A DNA stretch of 20,000 nucleotides from Zygnema cylindricum (Eukaryota > Streptophyta > Zygnematophyceae > Zygnematales > Zygnemataceae), in the NCBI GenBank assembly GCA_037447655.1, contig JBBHKE010002769.1:217233-237232 (forward strand), written 5' to 3'. A program made the translations under genes and the position numbers. Numbering within the stretch: position 1 is the stretch's first letter; every line of letters begins with the position of its first letter. Positions 9,701 through 16,580 of this stretch are shown here, one piece after another. The notes beneath the pieces were generated by a model that saw nothing but the letters and a program-made list of their open reading frames with translations, did no database searches and had not been told where the DNA came from.

Positions 9701-12700
9701 AATCGGTTCTTAAAAATTAACGGAGAATATTTTCATTCACATAACAAAGAATTAAAGCTCCGATGACAATTTGTTTTAAAGAAAAAAGTATGCATTTTGT
9801 TTTATCCATATGCGGCACATGACCAAATCTACCTTACATTCTAGGCCAAAAAAATCTTTGACGCTTCTTTATTTGTCTTATTTGACTTGAAATTGTACCT
9901 TTATTTGCTGATGATGTGATAATGGGACCATATTTTGAGGCTTTTTTTACTCGACTAGAAAACTCCAAATATGTTGTTGGGGCTACTACCACTTCCTCCC
10001 AGCTCGGAAAATTGGAAATGGGACTTAGTTTATTTTTCATTTGTTTTCCAAGTTCTTTTTTGGAGGGATTTTCAAGAAGCCAAAGATTGGCCAATTGGAG
10101 GCGATCCCTTTTCGTTATCGCTCCAAAAAGCCTACAGTAAAAAAGTATATATAAAAAAAGTATCGTTTCATTTTTTTTTTATGAAATAGTTTTTAGTATT
10201 ATATGATGTTGTGACACTTCAAGGTTTTGAACTTTAAAGAAAAAAGTAAACACGGAGCAAAAAGATTGAAATCGTTTCAATTTCTCTTCGCCTCCCAAAT
10301 TAACGTTTTAAATTTTATTTGAGATTATGGTTGATCTGGTAAACTATGGATTCTAGTTTTCAAAGAGGAATTTCAATTTTTTTCACAAGAAACATTTCAA
10401 AAAGAAACTCCTTTAAAATTGTAAATAATCCCATTTAGCATCATATTTCTTTTAGCTTTGCTTATCAAGTTTTTAATTTATGTAACCAATGGCACTCCAG
10501 AGCAATTTCCACACAATCTTTAAAAATGGAATTGATTCTAATTTCCATAAAAGAAATATTAAAATGATGCGAGTTAGACATCTGAAATGTTAAACTAGAC
10601 ATGAAACCCATTTAGTACTTATCCATGAGAAACTAAAATTAGTTTAATTCATTAGTAATAGACCACACTAATAATAGTGTAGGGACACTTAACTTCCAAA
10701 ACATTCCCTCTGAAAAACATTTTTTTTCAGAATGCTTTTTTCTTCAGCATTTTTTTTAAACTTTTCTTTTTTGAAGCAACCAATTTTCACAAAACATTTT
10801 TATTTTATTGTTTTTTCCTCACCAAGTATTTTGAACGACTACAATTTTGTCGTGACTCCTCTCTCTCCAAGTACCGTTATTAAAGTACAACCAACCGGGC
10901 GGAAATAAAACTTGAGGCAAAACCCCAATTGGAGGAGACCTTCCATTTTGAAAAATTTCAAATAAAACGGTGTTTAAATGGGGTATATCTCCATCCACTC
11001 CAATATAACATTTGGATGACAGCATTTCGCTCCACTTGTGGACGAAAGAGATTATTGCGGCATTCGGTTTTAAGTACAAAAAAGATCCTGAAAGCCAATC
11101 GGTGTGCGACACCTGGCATAAAAAAAGAACCCTTCATTTTAGAGTTTTGTGGGTTTTCTAGGGCTGAAAAAAAATCCATTGTCGAATTGAGATTAGACTA
11201 TTGCGGAGAAGGTTTTTGAGATTTCCTGAGGTTTTTAAGAGTTATCGTAGGATTTTTTGCTTTAGATTCTCGATAACTTTTTGATGTTACTCAAGATTTA
11301 TAGTTTCAGTATCTAAATTCCAATTCAGGATTCAACTTATATTAACAATTTCAAAAGTTAACTTCAAATTGTTCAATTTCTTCAATCTTAAATTCAATTT
11401 TGAAAATGCAACTTATTTCACTACCTTGAGAGGCTCAGTTTTTTCAGTCATCGAATTCGGTTCTCGAGATAATATAGGTTCCCACAAATCGCTTGCCACA
11501 TAACCAGAAAACTCACTGTTGACCACACTTTCAAAGTGTACAAAGGGGTCTTTCAACCATAATACATCCACAGAACTGCCAGGAAAAACAAAATCCCCAA
11601 ATCAGCGACAAAAAAAAAAAAAAAAACGACAATGGTCTCAAAGAGGTCATTTTGGTTTTTCTCTGTCAAGTTCTTCCTTTGTTCACTAACTAGTGTGGAT
11701 GTTTTGAAAATTGTCGATGGGAATGAAACAAATAGAACAAAAATGAAGTTTCACACGCGCAAGATTTAACTATAATTGGCTGCACACCGTTATTAGTGTG
11801 GATTCAGAAAAATATTTTTCTAAACAACATACAGACCACACTAATTCCTGTCCCCTTTTTAAAAAACCGAAAACCGGGAAAACTGATTTTGTACCCAACC
11901 AATTTCTTCTCAAAATTTTAGAACATTCCACACTAATCTTGGTAAAATAACAGGAGAGAAACGAACATTTCCAGAAAAAGGACGAAAGGAAAATCTCATT
12001 CAACATCCTTACAATCTTAGACAATTTTTATGAACTTCCGCTATCCACGCCAATTTCTGTGCAAAAGTCTGGAAAGAAAACCTCACCTGAAAACGACAGA
12101 AAATCCCAATTTCAGGAGAATTTTAATATACCCGGCTTTTCGCTGCTGCAAAAATAGTGCGGGTTTCGAAATGCTGCAGTTTTTTTTTTCTGTTTCTGTG
12201 TTGCTTACGTGGTATGCCACCTGGCCTGGCCAGCTGGCATTCACATGGCGATAAGCCACAGCTTGCCACGTCATCACTAACACCTGATTGGCCAGACCCA
12301 ACCGGTCGAGAAAAAGCATCCAATTGTTGAAAATCTCGAGATCGTCTGGAATCCCAAAACGCCCAAGAGGAATTTCTAGATAAAAGCAGGTAGGAAAGGA
12401 AGAGGGAGAGGGAGGGAGAGGGCGAGGGGCAGGAGGGAGGGTGGACGGAGGAGGAGGAGGAGGAGGGAGCAGGGGAGCTGGGGGAACGACGAGAGGGAGA
12501 GAGGAGAGAGGGATTTGCGGATGTTGCCATTTACTATCGCAAAAGTAGAAGTGTTGTTGCAACATAGAGGGATTTGCGGACAAGTTTACTATCTCATAAG
12601 TAGAGAGAGGAGAGAAGGAGAGAAGAAGAGAAAAGAGAAGAGAAGGAGAGATGAGAGAAAGAGTGTAAAGAGAGGGAGTGAGAGAGGGAGACATATGAGG

Positions 12701-13613
12701 GAGGGTAGAGATGGTGTAGTGATGTTGCAACATTTCCGGTAATATCTCCGCGATATCGCTTTTTCTTGCACCAAAATTAGTGTGGATAATGTAGAGAATT
12801 CCTCTAATATGTATAGAGAGTTTCCAAATCAAGTTAAGCAAATTAAGTTAAGTTACACGAATTTGGTGCATTAAAAAGTTTGGTTAAATCTACCAAGTTA
12901 AAATTTAAAAAAAAGGGGATATAAACAATGCATCAAATTATTGTAATTCATAGTAATTGTGTGTATTGGAGCCCCACGTTGCACATAACACTTTTTGGAT
13001 ATTTTCAAACAATTCTCCGTGCTAAGAATTTGTTTGAGTACGTAGAAAAGAAACAAATAATCAAACTAAACTAAAAATTGATATTAAAATTTGACATTTC
13101 TAGTTCAAATTAAGCTAAAATTCCATTATTGGGTCTGGTTTCCAAATGTCAACTCTAATTGAATCCAAAATTAAAACCAAATTTCGGAACACCAATTAAA
13201 AGAAAATAACATTTTAAATTTTCATATGCGACAAATTCATAAACATAGGATATCCTTTTGGGATTTCTTAGTCCCTTTGTCTTTTTTTTTTCGTTCTATT
13301 TTTGGAGGTCGAAACTTTAGCAAGTTTATTTATTTTTTATTATTTTTTTTTTCTTTATTTATATTATTTATTTTTTGAAATTAGACTTACCTTTTTCACA
13401 AAATGTGAGGATAATTGTATCCAATTTTGCCACGTGGCGGGCTTTCTCAATCATCCTTTCCAGCGAATCCGGTTTTAAATCGAAATTCGAATTTAAATCG
13501 CTATCCGTATTTTTTGGCGAATTTTGTGGAACGTCATCGTCTCCTGAGGAGAGCTCTGCTGACGTCACATTCACACAAAATACGAAAAAGAGGAGAATAA
13601 GAATGCGTGACAT
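3142..13613 (-). CDS. Tandem two-domain GT77-like glycosyltransferase (RGXT-like fusion)
   Basis: Ten exons join in phase into 1968 nt (655 residues): 13613-13391, 12345-12087, 11575-11425, 11112-10823, 10131-9899, 9445-9280, 8867-8775, 8554-8431, 7733-7435 and 3271-3142. Residues 1-19 look like a cleavable signal peptide ending VTSA. Two copies of a nucleotide-diphospho-sugar transferase fold (Pfam Nucleotid_trans, CAZy GT77) follow, about residues 50-330 and 365-640. Each has the RGXT-like order: NW(M), WPG, an R-containing strand, DXD-type VLWL/IVWF + P, a (C)S..LY strand, FPPGW and a closing GxW or LW. RGXT enzymes transfer xylose from UDP-xylose to fucose of rhamnogalacturonan II in the Golgi. 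The same reaction here is only an inference. Domain 2 has DTD (473-475), DQ (556-557) and HAN (610-612). Domain 1 has SVD (162-164), DI and QNT, so it may be non-catalytic. The main uncertainties are the weak donors at 9898 and 9279. Confidence 0.82.
3297..3422. repeat. Three imperfect ~40-bp tandem repeats
   Basis: The segment GAAAAAAACAAGAG starts at 3329, 3370 and 3407, and the first two copies continue AAACATAAC/AAACATTAC. They lie directly upstream of the terminal-exon acceptor, where in RNA sense they are T-rich and may add to the polypyrimidine tract. Confidence 0.75.
3455..3719 (+). repeat. Polypurine (GGGAGA)n tract
   Basis: About 265 bp with nearly all purines on the plus strand, mostly GGGAGA and GGGGGA units with a few pyrimidine interruptions. 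It lies in the last intron of the glycosyltransferase gene. Its long Pro/Ser/Leu-rich or Arg/Glu/Gly-rich open frames are products of the repeat, not genes. Confidence 0.92.
3946..4032 (-). mobile_element. tRNA-like (Leu/Ser-type) SINE head or tRNA pseudogene
   Basis: On the minus strand a T-arm is clear: CCAGG-ATCAAAT-CCTGG (3969-3953), with a loop one base from TTCAAAT. Upstream, TAGACTTAACGGTTAAGGC (about 4022-4004) resembles the A box and D loop of tRNA-Leu/Ser (GGTTAAGGC). The acceptor ends do not pair and no clean anticodon arm is seen. It is more likely a Pol III-type SINE 5' region or a decayed tRNA than a working tRNA. Confidence 0.55.
4030..4827 (+). mobile_element. LTR-like or non-autonomous element remnant
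   Basis: Starts near TGTTACGTATTATAGG, with a 9-bp inverted repeat TACGTATTA/TAATACGTA (4033-4041, 4067-4075). It then has repeated ACCGCGCAT and GTACGG/CCGTAC motifs (4140-4480) and a 22-bp triplicate. It ends in a GC-richer part with GGTCAACTTTGACC...CATAACTTACTGCTC. That last arrangement resembles LTRs of plant Ty3/gypsy elements. No gag-pol coding is present. The 66-codon frame at 4613-4813 is not recognisable. Both ends are uncertain. Confidence 0.4.
4506..4571. repeat. Three 22-bp tandem repeats
   Basis: GACTTAGAAAAATTAGGAGA plus two bases occurs at 4506, 4528 and 4550. The copies are almost identical, so the expansion looks recent. Confidence 0.95.
4828..7070 (+). repeat. 2.2-kb polypurine GGGAGA/GAGAGG tract
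   Basis: About 2.24 kb in which the plus strand is almost only A and G, with scattered C or T. Units drift between GGGAGA, GAGAGG, GGAAGA and GGGGGA. It fills half of the last intron of the glycosyltransferase gene, so its RNA-sense strand is polypyrimidine. The very long Leu/Ser/Pro-rich frames on the minus strand (up to 751 codons) come from this composition and lack any domain. Confidence 0.95.
5122..5596 (+). repeat. Segmental duplication inside the polypurine tract
   Basis: Bases about 5122-5332 recur at about 5343-5596. Shared low-purity markers prove it: GAAATGCAG (5131 and 5352), GAGGAAAAGACTGGAG, GAGGAAACGAGGG and AAAGCGGGAGAGAA (5319 and 5583). The offset grows from 221 to 264 bp, so one copy gained about 43 bp. 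Confidence 0.85.
7435..7733 (-). CDS. Exon 9: C-terminal half of domain 2
   Basis: Residues 514-612 plus two bases of Trp613. Contains LCSCILYIP, TDQAPLNWA (DQ 556-557), YFPPGW (586-591) and VMFHAN. Donor TG|GTGAGT in phase 2, at the same place as the exon 4 donor. Confidence 0.88.
7900..8112 (+). repeat. ATTGGA(C/T) minisatellite in intron 8
   Basis: A degenerate 7-bp array (ATTGGATATTGGACATTGGA-like), densest at 7985-8045 and 8070-8106, in the 697-bp intron between exons 8 and 9 (8430-7734). Open frames on both strands are repeat artefacts. The rest of this intron holds nothing recognised. Confidence 0.85.
8431..8554 (-). CDS. Exon 8: DXD exon of domain 2
   Basis: Residues 472-513. Begins with the split Ser, then DTDIVWFHNPFKHFEG: an intact DXD (473-475) for nucleotide-sugar/metal binding. 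Acceptor GAGTTCAG, donor GAT|GTAAGT in phase 0. Confidence 0.88.
8775..8867 (-). CDS. Exon 7: RR-strand of domain 2
   Basis: Residues 442-471. NVFFRRPLYLKAILDENVPL resembles the FxxTARRPQHLL region of RGXT proteins. Acceptor AATGCAG, donor TACAG|GTATGT in phase 2. Confidence 0.8.
8868..9279 (-). other. Intron 6, present only in domain 2
   Basis: 412 bp, AT-rich, no repeat seen. Domain 1 has no intron at the matching place, so this one was gained in domain 2 or lost from domain 1. Confidence 0.65.
9280..9445 (-). CDS. Exon 6: N-terminal half of domain 2
   Basis: Residues 386-441. Acceptor GGTTTTCCAG; begins GYIDLLSNWM and includes VEQRWPGQAVY (WPG 424-426). Donor GG|GTATTT in phase 2 is inferred because it gives a spacing nearly equal to domain 1. 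A stronger-looking donor further on (9218-9213, GTAAGA, phase 1) would need a different acceptor. Confidence 0.72.
9446..9898 (-). other. Intron 5, between linker and domain 2
   Basis: 453 bp. It includes the 21 codons that would be read through to the TAA at 9836-9834 if the intron were kept, and a short hydrophobic frame from ATG 9809 that I do not consider real. Otherwise nothing recognised. Confidence 0.6.
9899..10131 (-). CDS. Exon 5: end of domain 1, linker, start of domain 2
   Basis: Residues 309-386. It opens with LFGAITKRDRLQLANLWLLE, the closing element of a GT77 domain, then a basic/Ser-rich linker. It finishes with a helix and strand (SSRVKKASKYGPIITSSANK) that match exon 1 LERMIEKARHVAKLDTIILTFCEK. 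Ends K-G|GTACAA in phase 1. If this weak donor is not used, the frame runs on to a TAA at 9836-9834. Confidence 0.75.
10132..10822 (-). other. Intron 4, domain 1
   Basis: 691 bp, AT-rich. Carries one copy of the recurrent 10-mer CCACACTAAT (10663-10672). No gene or RNA seen. Confidence 0.7.
10823..11112 (-). CDS. Exon 4: C-terminal half of domain 1
   Basis: Residues 212-307 plus two bases of Trp308. Contains SGSFLYLKP, GDIPHLN (252-258, where the family has DQPAFN), LFPPGWLYF (280-288) and VVVQNT. Donor TG|GTGAGG in phase 2. Without splicing, TGG-TGA would end translation immediately. Confidence 0.85.
11425..11575 (-). CDS. Exon 3: DXD-region of domain 1
   Basis: Residues 162-211. Begins SVDVLWLKDPF, so the first Asp of the usual DXD is Ser. 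Ends LK|GTAGTG in phase 0; the donor is non-consensus after +3. Confidence 0.8.
11576..12086 (-). other. Intron 2, domain 1
   Basis: 511 bp. Holds an inverted pair of ATTAGTGTGG (11792-11801) and CCACACTAAT (11836-11845) with another CCACACTAAT at 11928-11937, perhaps tiny MITE ends. The 312-bp intron 3 (11424-11113) shows nothing. Confidence 0.7.
12087..12345 (-). CDS. Exon 2: N-terminal half of domain 1
   Basis: Residues 75-161. Acceptor ATTCCAG, donor TTCAG|GTGAGG in phase 2. Contains FNNWM, WPG (113-115), QQRK (141-144) and the strand LGFSVVF just before the DXD position. An alternative acceptor at 12377-12376 would add ten in-frame residues (EIPLGRFGIP) but breaks the gap-free match to domain 2. 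Confidence 0.82.
12346..13390 (-). other. Intron 1, with purine tracts and a 59-bp repeat
   Basis: 1045 bp. Two plus-strand purine-rich tracts (about 12393-12512 and 12602-12700) are polypyrimidine in RNA sense. Between them GAGGGATTTGCGGA...TTTACTATC..A.AAGTAGA occurs twice, at 12508 and 12567. Perfect palindromes TGTTGCAACA (12555-12564) and ATGTTGCAACAT (12722-12733) are present. Confidence 0.75.
13391..13613 (-). CDS. Exon 1: signal peptide and first strand of domain 1
   Basis: ATG at 13613. MSRILILLFFVFCVNVTSA is a hydrophobic signal sequence, then an acidic Asp/Ser/Asn-rich stretch (20-48) and the helix-strand LERMIEKARHVAKLDTIILT. Ends CEK-G|GTAAGT in phase 1. The equivalent boundary in domain 2 is the end of exon 5. 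Confidence 0.85.
13560..13567. promoter_or_regulatory. TGACGTCA palindrome inside exon 1
   Basis: Perfect 8-bp ACGT-core site typical of bZIP binding, inside the signal-peptide region codons. It forms a pair with 13618-13625. Function is inferred from the motif only. Confidence 0.35.
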
Positions 13614-13617
13614 GGGA

Positions 13618-13625
13618 TGACGTCA
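13618..13625. promoter_or_regulatory. TGACGTCA palindrome just upstream of the start codon
   Basis: Perfect TGACGTCA five bases upstream of the glycosyltransferase ATG. Further copies at 15445-15452 and 16719-16726 lie in the upstream region. If transcription starts further upstream, this site is in the 5' UTR. Confidence 0.4.
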
Positions 13626-13634
13626 AAATTCAGC

Positions 13635-13658
13635 TCAACGGCAGAACCGAAAGAGCAT
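13635..13658 (-). other. Possible 7-codon upstream ORF
   Basis: ATG at 13658, MLFRFCR and TGA at 13637-13635, ending 21 bases before the main ATG. It matters only if the transcript starts beyond 13658. The (TAA)n run at 13673-13690 lies directly upstream. Confidence 0.3.
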
Positions 13659-13779
13659 GGAGCTAATACTGTAATAATAATAATAATAATTAAAAAAAAA
13701 AGCGAAAGAAATTACTGATTTGCAAGGTTTTTTGGCGAAGAAAGGGAAGGTTAGGAGAAGGCAAAAGGAGGAGAGGATA

Positions 13780-13830
13780 GAAGACGACAAAAATAGTCTC
13801 ACAATGGGAAGACGACAAAAATAGTCTCAC
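13780..13830. repeat. Two-copy 23-bp direct repeat
   Basis: GAAGACGACAAAAATAGTCT plus CAC occurs identically at 13780-13802 and 13808-13830, in the presumed promoter region of the glycosyltransferase gene. Confidence 0.9.
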
Positions 13831-14729
13831 GTGTACGGCTTTTGGGTTTTTTTTTTGTTTTTTGTACTTTTTTTGTGCTGTTTTGTGGAAAAATTTCAAT
13901 ACGAGCGAGTCTGCAGTGAAAATTCTGTGAAATTTAAAATTTGAAACACGCCGCCTGACTCTGGTCGACCCTGCCCGAAAAACAATTAAAAGGAAAGTAA
14001 GACTACAAAAAATGTTAAATTTTTTTTGTCTTTAGAGACTGACCATTGGATGTAGTTTTTTTTTTCGACCACCAGGAAGCTTTGATTTTTATTTTGTATG
14101 TTTAGTGACTACTTTTTTCAGATATTTTCTGTGACGTAACTTTTTTTCATTGGCTGAGAGCGATTCCCGTGGCTGGTACTTATTTTTGTCGTATCCCAAG
14201 ATTCGGCATCGTCGAGCTAGGCCCTATGTACATTTTTTGACCGTACACTTTGTTCTGTGAAAGAAAAGATATTAAAAGAGTTAAGAATCATAGTGACAGT
14301 ACGGACAGGGTGAGTATTTATGGAAAAGTACATTAGCAACAAAAAGGTACAACAAAAATCATAGATAATAGGACAAATATAGCCTGCTTAAAATCTTCTG
14401 GCTCGCCTGTCATAAATTCATGACGTGATATGTCGGTGGGAAAACCTTTTGGCGCTGTCCAAATTCAATAATTTCTGAAATCCCATCCTTTTGAAACTTG
14501 AATCCTCAAAAATAAAATAAAATAAAAAATATGCGGCCAGTAAGTGTTTTCTAGGCGGTCAGGTGTCAAAAAAAAAGCAGTGGAGGCAGTCAGGTCTTTC
14601 AGCATGTACGGAATGACTTCAACTATTTCGGTCATGTTGGTCAGGTACATAAAAAAAAGTAGAAAAATCAAATCTTTCGGTGTGTACGAAATCTTTAATG
14701 TTTTTTTCACTTGCATAAAGTACAATATA
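13831..14729. other. Upstream region, no gene recognised
   Basis: Mixed composition, richer in CpG than the window's left side. Repeated short motifs: GTACGG/CCGTAC (around 14241, 14301, 14607) and GGTCAGGT-like segments (14558-14645). No coding exon supported. Confidence 0.45.
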
Positions 14730-14753
14730 GTACATTACAGTACAGTAATGTAC
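14730..14753. repeat. GTAC-rich near-palindrome
   Basis: Arms GTACATTAC and GTAATGTAC (9 bp, perfect) around AGTACA, inside a stretch (14720-14765) with six GTAC-type steps. It could form a cruciform or be a clustered binding site. Confidence 0.75.
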
Positions 14754-15461
14754 AGTACTATACAATAACAACGTGCCCTCCCATTGCCCGGATATTCTGT
14801 CCCGGACTTCACGGAAATTTGATGCTGCCCGGATTTTGTAGTATTATAATTTTTGACTTTGTTGGAAGTCGAACGCTGTGCAGTTTGTTTTTTGCGGCCT
14901 ACATGTTCCTTTTTTGTTTTTTTCTCTCTCGCTTCTTTTTTTACCCCCCTTCGTTTACATTCTTTTTGTACCTTTCTGACGGGCGCGGTAAAATGTAACT
15001 GTAGCTGCCGCGTCTCACGTGCTTAACCGGCGGGCAACACCTAAAAAAAAAAAAAGCACGTCACATCAAGGGAGAAGAAATGACTCATGACTGGACAAAA
15101 TGTTGGACTGATTGTAGCTTTTTAGGAAAACGACAGATAACAGGTAATTTTGTAAAAAAACATCGCCATCGGGCCAACGTCGGATGAGTCACCCCAAGTT
15201 CCAACATCTTGAAAACTGACAGCCGGGCAATTATTTTCAACCCATCAACAAGTCGTGACAAAAACAAATTGCCATACCCTGAACTGTACAGCAGGTGCCG
15301 TCAAAGCTATTTGTTAATTTGTAGCGAATCAGAAGACGGCGCGGCGCGACAAAAACACATTAAGTGAGTCAAACCTACAAAATTACAAATTCTTCCGAAA
15401 CAAAACAAAAAAGGTCTCAAGATTTTTGGCGCTTTGTTCGACAGTGACGTCATAGGGGCGT
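14754..15461. other. Upstream region, nothing recognised
   Basis: Contains repeated TGCCCGGAT/CCCGGA motifs (14785-14838), CACGTG (15017-15022) and an A-run. No gene or RNA supported. Confidence 0.4.
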
Positions 15462-15756
15462 TATACCGCGAATCGTTATTAGTGTCAATAACTCTAATTT
15501 GGGTTCTTAAAATTTTGTTTTTTTTTTTCAAATAGGATACATGATTTTAATTTTTCCTTGACGTTAATTAAGATACTGTACAAAATAGCGTAAAGCCCGA
15601 AAGTACAATAAAATATAAATAGTGTGGTGTACGGTCGATGTCAGACCGTACATAAATGTACCTTTTCAAGTGAAAATTAATAAAAAATGAATTAAATCAG
15701 ACTCGCGCGCATAGGAACGTGCGCTCAAAAAAACGGGATTAGTCTGACACGTAAAC

Positions 15757-16262
15757 TACACCGCGAATCGTAATTAGAGTAAATTACTCTAATTCGGTCG
15801 CTCGAAATTTCGACTCTATCACATCAAATAGAGTAAATGATTCTAATTTTTTCATTATGCTATTTAAGGTAAGGATTAATTAGCGTTTTTAATTCTAATA
15901 TATGTTCGTTTTATGTAGTGTGGAGTACGGATGACGTCCGTCCGTGCAAAATTGTACTTTTATAAATAAAAAAAGTACAAATAATGATTTAATACAAGCC
16001 ATTATCATGTAACTGCGTTTTAACAATCCGCGTAGTGCAAACGTCATAGTGACGATAAACTGTACGTTTTGTCAGATTCTGTACGAATACCTTATTTACA
16101 GTAGAGGATATTATCTTGCCAAATTAGAGTACACCGCATAAATTAGAGTAAATTCCTTTCTGAAACAGTTCTATCACATAAATTAGAGTAAATTACTCTA
16201 ATTATTTTTCTCTCTTTTTTTACTCTAATTTTTTCATTACTCTAATTACGATGCGCGGTGTA
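15757..16262. mobile_element. Inner TIR element A (506 bp)
   Basis: The ends TACACCGCG(A)ATCGTAATT and its complement match over about 25 bases with one mismatch (15756-15779 versus 16240-16263). Inside are two of the three AATTAGAGTAA palindromes and a GTACGGA...CCGTGC segment. Confidence 0.7.
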
Positions 16263-16580
16263 GTATTGCATGTACGGATATTTTAAATTCGCGACGGCGT
16301 ACATTTTATAATATTTTGTACGGATAGATATACTACACCGCGAATCGTAATTAGAGTAAATTACTCTAATTCGGTCGCTCGAAATTTCGACTCTATTACA
16401 TCAAATAGAGTAAACGATTCTAATTTTTTGATTATTCTAATTTAGGTAAGTTTAATTAGCGTAACAAAATTGTAATATAGGTTCGTTACAAATAGTGTGG
16501 AGTACGGACGACGTTCGACCGTGCAAAATTGTACTTTTAAAAGTAAAAAGGTACAAATAATGATTTAATACAATCGGGCT
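15757..16580 (+). repeat. 245-bp direct repeat, copies 577 bp apart
   Basis: About 15757-16000 and 16334-16580 align closely from TACACCGCGAATCG through AGTGTGGAGTACGGA to ACAAATAATGATTTAATACAA. A weaker third copy of the distal half is at 15595-15690, where the GTACGG segment forms a perfect hairpin (GTACGGTC/GACCGTAC, 15629-15651). Confidence 0.85.

Noticed and set aside
12013-12086. A separate exon between exons 2 and 3 (reading VRFSFQTFAQ)
   Set aside because: It lies beyond the donor TTCAG|GTGAGG. Extending exon 2 to 12087 gives the expected strand before the DXD site and the same phase as domain 2.
7431-13613. Two separate tandem glycosyltransferase genes
   Set aside because: The second would have no supported first exon: the helix and strand it needs are encoded at the end of exon 5, in phase. 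A start at ATG 9809 would leave only 24 bases after the first gene's stop and needs an unlikely donor.
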